A DNA stretch of 64,000 nt from positions 124,001 to 188,000 of the forward strand of contig JAAELQ010000116.1 of assembly GCA_024226515.1 (NCBI GenBank). Reading direction: 5' to 3'. Positions 8,780-18,591 of this stretch are shown piece after piece. The notes beneath the pieces are model-generated. The model was not told the origin of the DNA. It searched no databases and saw only the letters and a list, made by a program, of their open reading frames with translations. Source of the DNA: a bacterium. GTDB taxonomy: Bacteria; Acidobacteriota; Polarisedimenticolia; Polarisedimenticolales; Polarisedimenticolaceae. Position 1 is the stretch's first letter. Each line of letters starts with the position of its first letter. The position numbers were made by a program, and so were the translations under genes.

Positions 8780-11308
8780 CTATCTTCGCACGGCTGCAAT
8801 GCGCAGCACATCGCCGAGCACGCCCATCGCGGTCACCTCGACGCCGGCGCCCGGGCCGGTCACGACCAGCGGCCGGTCGGTGTAGCGCCGTGTGTAGAAC
8901 GCGATCGTATTGTCCGTCCCGCGCAGCATGCCCAGCGCCGACTCGGGGTCCACTTCCTCCAGGCCCACGCGCAGCGAGTCGCGCTCGACGCGCGCCACGA
9001 AGCGCAGCGCACGACCTCGCTCGCGCGCTGCCGCGACGCGCTCGGCGAGCGGGCCGTCGTGGCTCTCGGCGAGGCGCCGGATCAGGGTCGCGCGGTCGAG
9101 CCCCGCGAGCTCGGGTCCGACGAGCCCCTCCAGCGTGAGCTGCTCTCTCGACTCCGCGAGCCCCGACAGACGACCGAGGATCAGCGCCTTGCGTGCGACG
9201 TCCGCGCCCGAAAGGTCCGCCACGGGGTCGGGCTCGGTGTAGCCCAGCTCCGCGGCGTCGGCCACGGCCTCGGAGAACGGAACGCCGTCCTCGAGTTTCT
9301 GGATCAGGAAACCGAGCGTGCCCGACATGCAGCCTTCCGCGCGCGACACCTCGTCGCCCGTGGCCAGCAACATCTCCAGCGTGTCCAGCACGGGAAGGCC
9401 CGCGCCCACCGTCGCCTCGGCGCGCAGTTCGCGAGACGCGGCTCGCGCGTCGTCGAGCAGCCGACGATATTGCTCCGGCTCCACGGTCAGTGGCTTCTTG
9501 TTCGCGGTCACCACGTCGCAACCGTTGCGGAACGCCTCGAGAAACGCCTCGTCCGACGTGTCCGCGTCCGACACGTCGATCAGCACGGGACGCGCCAGCC
9601 GGTAGTCCAGCACGGCGCGCACGATCTCGACCGCCGAGTCCTGCGAGCACGCACCCTCGTGCGTCGAGATGGCTCGCCCCTGCTCCTTACCGCGCGCCAG
9701 TGCGTCCAGCTCGCCGGACGGGATGCCCGCGGGCCGCATCAGATATCCGCTGCGGTCGGCCACGGCCACGATCCGCGCCTCGCGTCCGAGTCGGTGGAAC
9801 CCTGCGGCGCCGTCGTGGCGGATCATCTCGCTCAGGCAACGCCCCACGTTGCCCAGCCCCATCAGGATCAGGTCCATGCGCGAGTGCGTCTCGTCGCCGG
9901 TGTCCCGCCGGTGCAGCCCGAACTCGCGGTGGATCGCTCGCACCGCGTCGGGCGCCTGTTCCTCGGCAACGGCCAGCGAGATGTTCAGCTCGGACGAGCC
10001 CTGGGCGATAGCCAGCACGTTGACGCGGTGGTCCGCCAGCGACCGGAACAGGCGCGCCGCGATCCCCGGCACGTGCGCCATGCCCAGTCCCACGGCCGCC
10101 ACCAGTCCCACACCGGTCAGCGTGTCGATCTCCTCGACTTCCCCGCGCGACAGTTCCGCGCGGAATTCCCGCTTCAGCGCGGTCTCCGCCGTCGCCACGT
10201 CGCTCGCCGAGACCGCGATGCAGATCGTCGACTCCGAGCTGGACTGGCTGATCATCGTCACGTTGACGCCGCCGTCGGCCAGCGCACGGAACACGCGCGC
10301 CGCGACGCCGGGCAGGCCGGCCATGCCCTTTCCCTCGATCGACAGCAGCGCTTGCGAGCGAATCGCGCTGATCGCCTTGACCGGGTGCGAGCCGGGCGTG
10401 TGCCGCGAATCGACCAGCGTGCCCTCGGCTTCCGGCGCGAACGAGTTGCGGATCCTCGCGGGCAGCCCGGCGCCGACCAGCGGGATCATGCTGCGCTGAT
10501 GCAGGACCTTGGCGCCGTAGAACGACATCTCCGTCGCCTCGCGATAGTGCAGATGCCGGATCGCACGCGCCTCGGGGACCATCCGTGGGTCCGCGCTGAA
10601 CACGCCGTCCACGTCGGTCCAGATCACGACCTCGTCCGCGCCCAGCGCTGCGGCGATGAACGTCGCGCTCAGATCCGAGCCGCCGCGCCCCAGCGTCGTC
10701 GTCGCGCCGTCCGGGCCCCGGCCGCAGAAACCGGTGACGACGGGGATGCAGCCCGCGTCGAACCGAGCGCCCAGCGCGGCCCGGATCGAACGATCCGCCA
10801 CCGCGACGAGCGGGTCCGCCTCGCCGAAGCGGCCGTTCGTCTCGAGGAACGTATCCGCGTCGACCGCAACGGCGTCCGCGCCCGAGTGCCGGAGTTGCGC
10901 GGCCAGCAAGCGCGCCGCGAGCTTCTCGCCGCTGGACAGCAGCCGGTCGCGGCTGCGCGGCGTGAGCTCGCCGAGCAGCACGGTGGCGCGCACGATCTCG
11001 GCCAGCTCGCGGCCGATCTCCTTCAACTGCTCTCCGACCGATTGGCGGTCCTCGACGCCGAGCTCGGCCAGCGTCTCGAGGTTGCGAGCGACCGCATGGG
11101 CCACGGCCTCGAGGCTGGCGTTGCGGTCTCCGCCCGCGGCCGCCTCAGCGGCGCGAACCAGCTCGTCCGTCACGCCGCCCATCGCGGATGTCACGGCCAC
11201 GACCTGCGCCGCGGCGGACGCGTCCTGCACCAGGCGGGCAGCCTCGCGGATGCGTTCCGTGCTGCCGACGCTCGTGCCGCCGAATTTGTGGACTTCCGTG
11301 CGAGACAC
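8780..11308 (-). CDS. thrA: Bifunctional aspartokinase / homoserine dehydrogenase
   Basis: An 842-residue fusion catalysing the first and third steps of threonine and methionine synthesis. The aspartokinase part has VHKFGGTSVGSTERIREAA (residues 7-25) and GRGGSDLSATFIAAALGADE near 210, then two ACT domains (about 310-465) for amino-acid feedback. The homoserine dehydrogenase part starts near 480 with LILMGLGNVGRCLSE (NADP site) and carries VVTANKKPLT and a TVGAGLPVLDTLE stretch typical of the family. The start is the GTG at 11308 with AGAGGGG upstream. Length fits E. coli ThrA. First gene of the operon; the 167-base leader region shows no T-box or Thr-rich leader peptide that I could find. 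Confidence 0.95.
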   Translation of the reverse strand: MSRTEVHKFGGTSVGSTERIREAARLVQDASAAAQVVAVTSAMGGVTDELVRAAEAAAGGDRNASLEAVAHAVARNLETLAELGVEDRQSVGEQLKEIGRELAEIVRATVLLGELTPRSRDRLLSSGEKLAARLLAAQLRHSGADAVAVDADTFLETNGRFGEADPLVAVADRSIRAALGARFDAGCIPVVTGFCGRGPDGATTTLGRGGSDLSATFIAAALGADEVVIWTDVDGVFSADPRMVPEARAIRHLHYREATEMSFYGAKVLHQRSMIPLVGAGLPARIRNSFAPEAEGTLVDSRHTPGSHPVKAISAIRSQALLSIEGKGMAGLPGVAARVFRALADGGVNVTMISQSSSESTICIAVSASDVATAETALKREFRAELSRGEVEEIDTLTGVGLVAAVGLGMAHVPGIAARLFRSLADHRVNVLAIAQGSSELNISLAVAEEQAPDAVRAIHREFGLHRRDTGDETHSRMDLILMGLGNVGRCLSEMIRHDGAAGFHRLGREARIVAVADRSGYLMRPAGIPSGELDALARGKEQGRAISTHEGACSQDSAVEIVRAVLDYRLARPVLIDVSDADTSDEAFLEAFRNGCDVVTANKKPLTVEPEQYRRLLDDARAASRELRAEATVGAGLPVLDTLEMLLATGDEVSRAEGCMSGTLGFLIQKLEDGVPFSEAVADAAELGYTEPDPVADLSGADVARKALILGRLSGLAESREQLTLEGLVGPELAGLDRATLIRRLAESHDGPLAERVAAARERGRALRFVARVERDSLRVGLEEVDPESALGMLRGTDNTIAFYTRRYTDRPLVVTGPGAGVEVTAMGVLGDVLRIAAVRR

Positions 11309-11331
11309 GCGCAGGCCCCTCTCCGCAGTTG

Positions 11332-11350
11332 CAACCCAGGCCGATCGGCC
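11332..11350. repeat. Palindrome in the thrA / cytochrome divergent region
   Basis: GGCCGATCGGCC at 11339-11350 is a perfect 12-base palindrome, preceded by CAACCCAGG (11332-11340), which resembles an arm of the CCCAGGTTG/CAACCCGGG repeats at 6508 and 29764. It could be an operator or a degenerate repeat copy. Confidence 0.3.
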
Positions 11351-11475
11351 TCAAGGTAAACTCTGCGAACGGCCCGGGCCAGCCCGGGCATTGCGGACCC
11401 TGACCATCCCTCTTGGCTCCATGGGTGGACGGGGCGGTACCTAACATAGAGGTTGTGGAGCCCACCGGAGGACGG

Positions 11476-11913
11476 ATGTTTCCAGTCGCTCGCTCATCGA
11501 TCCTGCCCGCCGTGTTTCTGCTGCTGTTCGCGGCAATCCCGTCGGGAGCCGGTTCGGGGGCCGCGGCCGCTTCGGCGGCCGACGTCGAGCGCGGCCGGGC
11601 CGTGTACGACGTGTACTGCGTCAATTGCCACGGAGAAGACGCGCGCGGCAACGGCCCGACCGCGGAGTACATGCTGGTCAAGCCGGCCGACCTGACGCGG
11701 ATGGCCAAGCTCAACGGCGGAACGTTTCCGCTCGAGCGCGTCTACCGCACGATCGACGGCCGCGAAGCGGTCAAGGGGCACGGGACGCGCCAGATGCCGA
11801 TCTGGGGCATCGCCCTCCAGGAGTGGGACAAGGACACCGATCAGTCCGATGAGGTTCGGAGCCGGATCGAACGGCTGACCGCCTATCTCGAGTCGATTCA
11901 AGTCGATAAGTGA
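11476..11913 (+). CDS. Periplasmic mono-haem cytochrome c
   Basis: A 145-residue exported protein. The ATG at 11476 follows GGAGGACGG. A signal peptide covers about residues 1-35. CVNCH at 48-52 binds haem covalently, and Met107 in RQMPIWG is the likely sixth ligand, so this is a class I cytochrome c. The C-terminal helix (RSRIERLTAYLESIQ) packs on the haem as usual. It probably passes electrons between periplasmic or membrane redox partners; none is adjacent. It is divergent from thrA and stands alone, followed by a structured non-coding stretch. Confidence 0.9.
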   Translation: MFPVARSSILPAVFLLLFAAIPSGAGSGAAAASAADVERGRAVYDVYCVNCHGEDARGNGPTAEYMLVKPADLTRMAKLNGGTFPLERVYRTIDGREAVKGHGTRQMPIWGIALQEWDKDTDQSDEVRSRIERLTAYLESIQVDK

Positions 11914-11933
11914 TCGGGGCGGGAGCTCGGGCG

Positions 11934-11982
11934 GGAAGCCTGCGGCAAATGCCGCAGCGATCCGGCCCGCGTGCGGGCTTCC
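11934..11982 (+). other. Predicted three-way-junction RNA structure
   Basis: Three helices nest here: P1 GGAAG (11934-11938) with CTTCC (11978-11982); P2 CTGCGGC (11940-11946) with GCCGCAG (11951-11957), loop AAAT; P3 GCCCGC (11965-11970) with GCGGGC (11973-11978). P1 and P3 share one base, so one pair must give way. It starts 20 bases after the cytochrome stop codon and ends 57 bases before the sigma-54 site. No T-tract follows. It may be a 3'-end stabiliser, a terminator or a protein-binding site. Confidence 0.4.
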
Positions 11983-12038
11983 GTCGAATCCACACGTCGG
12001 ATTCCGGGCATTTTCTGCCGTTTCGCGACCTTCCGGAC

Positions 12039-12054
12039 TGGCACACTCGTTGCT
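12039..12054 (+). promoter_or_regulatory. Sigma-54 (RpoN) promoter for the sigma factor gene
   Basis: TGGCAC at 12039-12044, five bases, then TTGCT at 12050-12054. This matches the -24/-12 consensus TGGCAC-N5-TTGCW at every conserved position, with GG (12040-12041) and GC (12052-12053) ten bases apart. Transcription would start near 12065, leaving an 84-base leader before the GTG at 12149. No second site of this quality was found in other intergenic regions. Confidence 0.75.
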
Positions 12055-12148
12055 CTCTCTACAGGTCGGCAAGCCCGTCCGCCAAACGACTCCATGAGAA
12101 GGGGCTCCCGGGGCGCGGACGACGCGGCGAAGCCGGAGGAGAGAGACG

Positions 12149-13204
12149 GTGGACGCCAGCACAGCACGCAAGGCTCATGTGGAAGAAGAGGGTCGGGGAG
12201 GCCTGCTGCCCATCTACCTGCGGGAGATGGGACGCGTCGGGCTGATCGACGCAGCCGAAGAACGCCGGCTGGCCCGTGAGATACAGGCCTGTCAAGGTCG
12301 CTACGCTCGACTGGCCGCGCGGCTGCCCCAGTCCTGCAAGCAATACGTACTCGAAGGAAAGCGCATTCCCAAGACGCAGTGGACCATCGAGCGCGCTCAG
12401 CGCGTGAACGAACGGCTCACCCGCTACTGCAAGCTGCGGCGCAACCCGACGGCCCATCGCGTTGCCGCGGAGATGGCGACCTGCTATCGGCGTCTCGAGG
12501 AGGCGCGTGAGGCGCTCGTCGTGGCCAACCTGCGTCTGGTCGTCCACATCGCCAAGCGCTACATGTCCCAGGGCATGTCGATGCTGGACCTCGTGCAGGA
12601 GGGCAACATCGGGTTGATGCGCGCCGCGGAGAAGTTCGAGCACGGTCGCGGGACGAAGTTCTCGACCTACTCGTACTGGTGGATCAAGCAGTCGATCGAA
12701 CGCGCCCTGGCCGACAAGTCCAGGACGATCCGCGTGCCGGTGCATCTCGGTGCCGCGCGCCGCAAGCTCGACCGCACCGCGGCGAGCATGCGTCAGGCAC
12801 TGGGGCGTACTCCCAGCTCCGACGAGCTCGCCGTGCGCCTGCAACTGCCGATCTCCAAGGTCGAGCGCGCCATGGACCTGATTCAGGACGCGCAGAGCCT
12901 CGAGGCGCTGTGCGAGGGGCGCGGCCCGGATCCGCTGCAGACCGTCACCGATCCACAGGCCCCCGATCCGTTCGAAGAGGCCCAGCGTCGCGAGACGCAC
13001 CGCCGCGTCGAGGAGTCGTTGAAGCGGCTCAAACCGCGCGAGGCCGAGATCATCTGCCTGCGCTTCGGCATCGGCAAGCAAAGCCGTACGCTGGACGAGA
13101 TCGGATCGATGCTACGGGTCTCGCGAGAGCGCGTACGACAGATTCAGGCTGCGGCGCTGAAGAAGCTCGAGACCTGTTCGGAGCTCGCCGAGCTGGCCCG
13201 CTGA
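12149..13204 (+). CDS. Sigma-70 family factor, group 2 (RpoS/RpoD-like)
   Basis: A 351-residue RNA polymerase sigma factor. The start is the GTG at 12149 behind GGAGGAGAG. Region 1.2 is LPIYLREMGRVGLIDAAEE (20-38). Regions 2.1-2.4 run from about 128 to 200 and include GNIGLMRAAEKFEHGRG and FSTYSYWWIKQSIERAL, the -10 melting and recognition helix. Region 3 follows at about 200-275 and region 4 at about 285-345, with LDEIGSMLRVSRERVRQIQ for the -35 box. It lacks the acidic region 1.1 of housekeeping sigma, so it is probably an alternative factor of the RpoS/HrdB kind. An unusual basic insert of about 55 residues lies between regions 1.2 and 2. The sigma-54 site upstream suggests it is switched on by an RpoN activator. 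A phosphatase gene follows. Confidence 0.93.
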   Translation: MDASTARKAHVEEEGRGGLLPIYLREMGRVGLIDAAEERRLAREIQACQGRYARLAARLPQSCKQYVLEGKRIPKTQWTIERAQRVNERLTRYCKLRRNPTAHRVAAEMATCYRRLEEAREALVVANLRLVVHIAKRYMSQGMSMLDLVQEGNIGLMRAAEKFEHGRGTKFSTYSYWWIKQSIERALADKSRTIRVPVHLGAARRKLDRTAASMRQALGRTPSSDELAVRLQLPISKVERAMDLIQDAQSLEALCEGRGPDPLQTVTDPQAPDPFEEAQRRETHRRVEESLKRLKPREAEIICLRFGIGKQSRTLDEIGSMLRVSRERVRQIQAAALKKLETCSELAELAR

Positions 13205-13260
13205 CCCACGGCCGTCGAGCGCGGCCCGGCACCACGGGCTAGAATCGACCCCGGCAGGGG

Positions 13261-14097
13261 TTGGATGAAGTGAAGCGCAAGACGGACAATCTGTGGACGG
13301 ATCTCGATGCGCTCGCGCGACTCGCTCGCGCGGGCCAGTCGGCCGAGCGTGCGTCGAAAGGGGCTTCGCCCGTCCTCTGCGCCGATCCCGAGGGGCGGTT
13401 TCCGCACTTCCCCGACCGGCGCGAGTTCGACATCGATTGCGCCGGATCCGCGGCACACGGAGTGACGGGCGACCTTCACGACTTCTTCTTCGTGTCGGAC
13501 GACGTCCTGGCATTTCTGATCGCCGACGTCTGCGGCAAGGGCGTGCCGGCGGCCGTTCTGACCAGCGTGACCCGCTCGATGGTGCGCGACATCTCCTCCG
13601 TGGCGGAATCACCGGGCGAGACGCTGACGCGCGTCAACGAGATCCTGCGCAACGCGGAGCTTGGCGCGATGTACCTGACGATCTTCCTCGCCTGGTACGA
13701 CACGCGCAGCGGCGACCTGCGCTATTCCAACGCCGGCCACCCCGCTCCGTACCGCGTGCGGGACGACGGAGAAGTGAAGCCTCTGGGCGAGGCGACGGGG
13801 TCGATCCTGGGCATCCTGAACGTGGAGCGCTACGCCGAGCGAGCGGACCGGCTCGACCCGGGCGATCGGTTGGTGCTCTACACCGACGGCGTCACCGAGG
13901 CGCGCGGCGACGACGGCGAGATGCTGGGGCACGAGCGGCTGGCGCAACTGCTGAAGCAGCATCGCTCCGAACGCGTGGACCGCTACTGCGACTCGATCGT
14001 CGACGCAGTGCGCCGCTTCGGCGGCACCCAGCGCGACGACGACGCGACACTGCTGGCCTTGATGCGGCGTCGAGCGACGCCGGGGTCGTCCACGTGA
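13261..14097 (+). CDS. SpoIIE/RsbU-type PP2C serine phosphatase
   Basis: A 278-residue cytoplasmic phosphatase of the SpoIIE branch, metal-dependent. Conserved stretches are GDLHDFFFVSDD, FLIADVCGKGVPAAVLTS (the usual DVxGHG, here with Lys for His), YSNAGHPAPYRVR, LVLYTDGVTEARGDDGE and QRDDDATLLAL; the Asp residues hold the metal ions. There is no sensor domain. The start may be the TTG at 13261 or the GTG at 13270; neither has a strong ribosome site. TAGAAT at 13240-13245 could be a promoter of its own. It lies 56 bases after the sigma gene in the same direction. Phosphatases of this class often act on anti-sigma antagonists, so a link to the sigma factor is plausible but unproven. Confidence 0.88.
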   Translation: MDEVKRKTDNLWTDLDALARLARAGQSAERASKGASPVLCADPEGRFPHFPDRREFDIDCAGSAAHGVTGDLHDFFFVSDDVLAFLIADVCGKGVPAAVLTSVTRSMVRDISSVAESPGETLTRVNEILRNAELGAMYLTIFLAWYDTRSGDLRYSNAGHPAPYRVRDDGEVKPLGEATGSILGILNVERYAERADRLDPGDRLVLYTDGVTEARGDDGEMLGHERLAQLLKQHRSERVDRYCDSIVDAVRRFGGTQRDDDATLLALMRRRATPGSST

Positions 14098-14124
14098 TCT
14101 CGGGTTCGAGACCCTGACGTCTCG

Positions 14125-14370
14125 TTACTGGATCATGTCCGGACCCGGAACGATCGACAACTCGTAGACCCAGCGGATCTTGTCCAGCGCCAGGATCTCC
14201 TGCAGCGACAGTTCGGGCTCCTCGTATTCGAGCTCCGTGTCGGAGAGGGGGGTGGGGACCGGGTCCGACCGATCCACATCCGCGACGGCGCGGGAATCGG
14301 AGGCCCAGGTCCGCGTCTCGCGGTTCGGCCTGCTTGTCGTCGGCGTGCGGTTCTTGTCGTCGGTCTTCAT
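14125..14370 (-). CDS. Small hypothetical protein, acidic
   Basis: An 81-residue frame from the ATG at 14370, which has GGAGGACGCC just upstream, an excellent ribosome site. The first half is polar and low in complexity (Lys/Asp/Arg/Thr); the second is acidic (DTELEYEEPELSLQEILALD) and ends in a hydrophobic WVYELSIVPGPDMIQ. No signal peptide or known domain. It converges on the phosphatase gene, 27 bases away. The strong ribosome site is the main reason to accept it. Function unknown. Confidence 0.6.
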   Translation of the reverse strand: MKTDDKNRTPTTSRPNRETRTWASDSRAVADVDRSDPVPTPLSDTELEYEEPELSLQEILALDKIRWVYELSIVPGPDMIQ

Positions 14371-14675
14371 GGCGTCCTCCAGCCCCCGGCTCTCGTCCGG
14401 AGCCCTACCTATCGCAAGCCGTATGCCATGGGTCGGATACCCGGAATTCCCATGATTCTCACCAGAAACGTCTCCCGAGGTGTTTCGAAGTGTGTCCCCT
14501 GGGAGACACACTGTATCGCCCTGTTTTCCCCATTATTCCCGCCACAGCCCGTCCTCGGGCGGGACGACACCCCAGTTTTCGGTGGATTGTGGCCGTTTCG
14601 TTCGTACGGTGAAGGGTAACGGCCGCTTCGGGGTCCGGCGCCCCGGGCCTCGTGCCACTTCTCCGGGGACCGATT
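14371..14675. other. 305-base non-coding region with mutually exclusive hairpins
   Basis: This gap lies between two divergent small genes. AGTGTGTC (14489-14496) pairs perfectly with GACACACT (14505-14512). GTCTCCC (14470-14476) can instead pair with GGGAGAC (14501-14507), so the two helices compete for the same bases. Further on, GCCCG-TCCT-CGGGC near 14548 forms a third hairpin. No open frame with a ribosome site was found inside. It could be a leader of the 14676 gene or a small RNA. Confidence 0.35.
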
Positions 14676-15080
14676 GTGCGACACCTACGTGTCATCCTCG
14701 TGTTGCTATTTGCGACGATCGCGATGTCCGACCCCATCGGGCCCGAACCGTTCATGTTCATCACCGGGATGATCAACGGCGTTGGCGCGACTCCGTCGCG
14801 CTGCGACTCGGTCGTGGAGGGCAACGCCACCGCGCGCCGGATGACGGCGATGTGCGCCACCTTCGACGGCAGCTTCGAGGACTTCGAGGCCCGCTGGGCC
14901 CTGTACATGCTCTCCGACGCCTACAGGCGCAACAACGGGAAGTCGTACAACCTGCCGCACTCCGAGCCGCAGACGGCGTGGGAGGAGCGTGGCGACATCC
15001 ACGAGCGGATCTACGCGGTCGGCGAATCGGTCGTCGGAGTGAGGTTCTATCTCGGCGAGATCATCATGGTGCACACGTAG
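14676..15080 (+). CDS. Small secreted hypothetical protein
   Basis: I place the start at the GTG at 14676, which has CCGGGGAC about ten bases upstream; an in-frame GTG at 14652 is the alternative. The 134-residue product begins with a basic N-terminus and hydrophobic core (HLRVILVLLFATIAMS), a signal peptide. The mature part has two Cys residues (in SRCDSV and AMCATF) that could form a disulphide, and a Trp/Tyr-rich C-terminal half. It matches no family I know. It converges on the S9 peptidase gene, two bases away. Confidence 0.7.
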   Translation: MRHLRVILVLLFATIAMSDPIGPEPFMFITGMINGVGATPSRCDSVVEGNATARRMTAMCATFDGSFEDFEARWALYMLSDAYRRNNGKSYNLPHSEPQTAWEERGDIHERIYAVGESVVGVRFYLGEIIMVHT

Positions 15081-15082
15081 CC

Positions 15083-17005
<1,923 letters not shown>

Positions 17006-17028
17006 GACGATCCTCCCTCTGAGGAAGT

Positions 17029-17080
17029 AGGGGTCAGACTGTGCATTGTCAGAGAATGCACAATGCACAGTCTGACCCCT
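17029..17080. repeat. Perfect 21-bp REP-like palindrome
   Basis: AGGGGTCAGACTGTGCATTGT (17029-17049) is the exact reverse complement of 17060-17080, with a 10-base spacer. The GGGGTCAGACT...TGCAT core resembles the widespread palindromes associated with REP-element transposases (RAYT). It lies between the S9 peptidase start and the end of the TMTC-like gene. A decayed copy is at 1313-1362. No transposase is in the window. Confidence 0.8.
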
Positions 17081-17119
17081 TTCCGGCGCCGACTATACCG
17101 GAAAAGCCCGCGGCCCGGG

Positions 17120-18574
17120 TCAGCGTTGGCGCTGCATCGCCTGGCGGGCCAGCAGGCGGTGCTGCTGTGCCTCTCCGCGGCGGCCCAGCGACTCGAGCAG
17201 GTCGGCCAGACGCATGTGGGCGCTGACGTGGTCGGGTCTCAGCCGCAGGTAGTGCTTGTACGCCTCGACCGCGCGCGCGCCGTCGCCGACGCGCGCTCGT
17301 TCATCGGCCAGGTACAACGCGGCTCGCTGGTTGCCGGGACGTTTGTCCAGCGCGTCCTGCCAGATCGTGACCAGATCCGCGTAGTCGCGGTTGCGTTGCA
17401 CGGTGTGCCAGCCCAGCATCACGGAGGCGAGCAGCACGACGGCGCACAGCACCGGGCGTGCCTTCGCGGAGAACGCCGCGCCGCGCATCTGCACTGCGCG
17501 TTCCACGCCGATGACCACGAGCGCGATCACGGCGGCGAGCGGTAGATACATTCGATGCTCGGCGGCGATCTCGCCGCTGATCGGGATGAAGCTGGATGTC
17601 GGGGCCAGTACGGCGAAGAACACGAACCCCAGAAAGCCCGCGACTCGCCCGCGCAGCAGCGCCCATAGCGTTGCGCCGGCCAGCAGAGCGACGCCCGCGA
17701 GCTGCCAGCCGACCCCGCCGGCTGCCTCCCACGAGAGCCAGTTGCCGTAGTCCACGACGAGCGGCGAGGGCCAGAACGCCAGCTTGAGGTAGAGCAGGAT
17801 CGCCTCGGGCTGGGCCAGTGCGTACTCGAGCGGCGTGGCCAGTGCCTCACCGAAGCCGCGTTCGGACGTCGCCGAGAGCCAGGTCACGAACGCGATGGGG
17901 AGCAGCAGCCCCGCGTACAGTCCGCGGCGCCGTCGCAGCGCCTCGCCGAACGTTTCGGCGACAAACGTCCGGTCGTAGATCAGGATCGCCAGACACACCG
18001 AGACCCCGTTCTCCTTGCTGCCCACCGACGCGACGGCAGCGGCCACGCACAGCGCAAACCAGGGCGCCGGGCGCGATGAGCCCAGCCCGCGCGCGACGGC
18101 GTACAGCGCGAGCAGGTAGAACAGCGCCATCAGAATCTCGTTACGGCTGATGATCTGATTCAGCGCATCCGTGGTCAGCGGATGCACGACCCACAGCAGC
18201 GCGACCGCGAACGCGGTCACGGTCGAGCTCGGGGCGTCACCGACGACGAATCCGTACGTGCGGCGCACCAGGCCGAACAGGACGAGCGCCGTCAGTACGT
18301 GAAACGTGACGTTCAGCGCGTGGTAGCCCCGGACGTCCAGACCGCCGAGAGCGTGGTTCAGCGCCAGCGAGAGAGCGACCACCGGGCGCCCGTTCGCCCC
18401 CGAGCCCGGGGCCGTGTCGAACACGGTGGAGAAGCTGCGCAGGCTCTCGTCACGGCCGACCGACCACAGATCGTCGAACAGCAAGGGCCCGCCGAGGCTG
18501 TTGGCGTAGACGCCCCACCCGGCCAGCACCAGAATCGCCGCGCCGACCAGGGCCCGCTTTTTGTCGTCGCTCAC
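17120..18574 (-). CDS. TMTC-like multi-spanning membrane protein with TPR tail
   Basis: A 484-residue membrane protein with a GTG start. About ten hydrophobic helices span residues 8-390, followed by two or three TPR units (about 395-475; ALYLADERARVGDGARAVEA is one). The first loop has NSLGGPLLFDDLWSV with paired Asp residues, and FWPSPLVVDYGNWL occurs mid-protein. Both are typical of the TMTC / GT-C superfamily, whose members transfer mannose or similar sugars from a lipid carrier to proteins outside the cytoplasm. Donor and acceptor are unknown here. Neighbouring secreted peptidases could be glycosylated clients, which is speculation. Confidence 0.8.
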   Translation of the reverse strand: MSDDKKRALVGAAILVLAGWGVYANSLGGPLLFDDLWSVGRDESLRSFSTVFDTAPGSGANGRPVVALSLALNHALGGLDVRGYHALNVTFHVLTALVLFGLVRRTYGFVVGDAPSSTVTAFAVALLWVVHPLTTDALNQIISRNEILMALFYLLALYAVARGLGSSRPAPWFALCVAAAVASVGSKENGVSVCLAILIYDRTFVAETFGEALRRRRGLYAGLLLPIAFVTWLSATSERGFGEALATPLEYALAQPEAILLYLKLAFWPSPLVVDYGNWLSWEAAGGVGWQLAGVALLAGATLWALLRGRVAGFLGFVFFAVLAPTSSFIPISGEIAAEHRMYLPLAAVIALVVIGVERAVQMRGAAFSAKARPVLCAVVLLASVMLGWHTVQRNRDYADLVTIWQDALDKRPGNQRAALYLADERARVGDGARAVEAYKHYLRLRPDHVSAHMRLADLLESLGRRGEAQQHRLLARQAMQRQR

Positions 18575-18591
18575 CGTTCGAGGAGTCTACC

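Noticed and set aside
8780..11308. Possible misassembly joining two genes, as an aspartokinase and a homoserine dehydrogenase share one frame
   Set aside because: The fused ThrA/MetL arrangement with two central ACT domains is well known and the linker is intact.
11309..11475. Possible T-box or Thr attenuator upstream of thrA
   Set aside because: No run of Thr/Ile codons, no T-box AGGGUGG core and no terminator with T-tract was seen.
14100..14116. GGTTCGAGACC, resembling a tRNA T-arm
   Set aside because: No acceptor stem, D-arm or anticodon arm surrounds it. It is a short hairpin between two convergent genes, at most a weak terminator.
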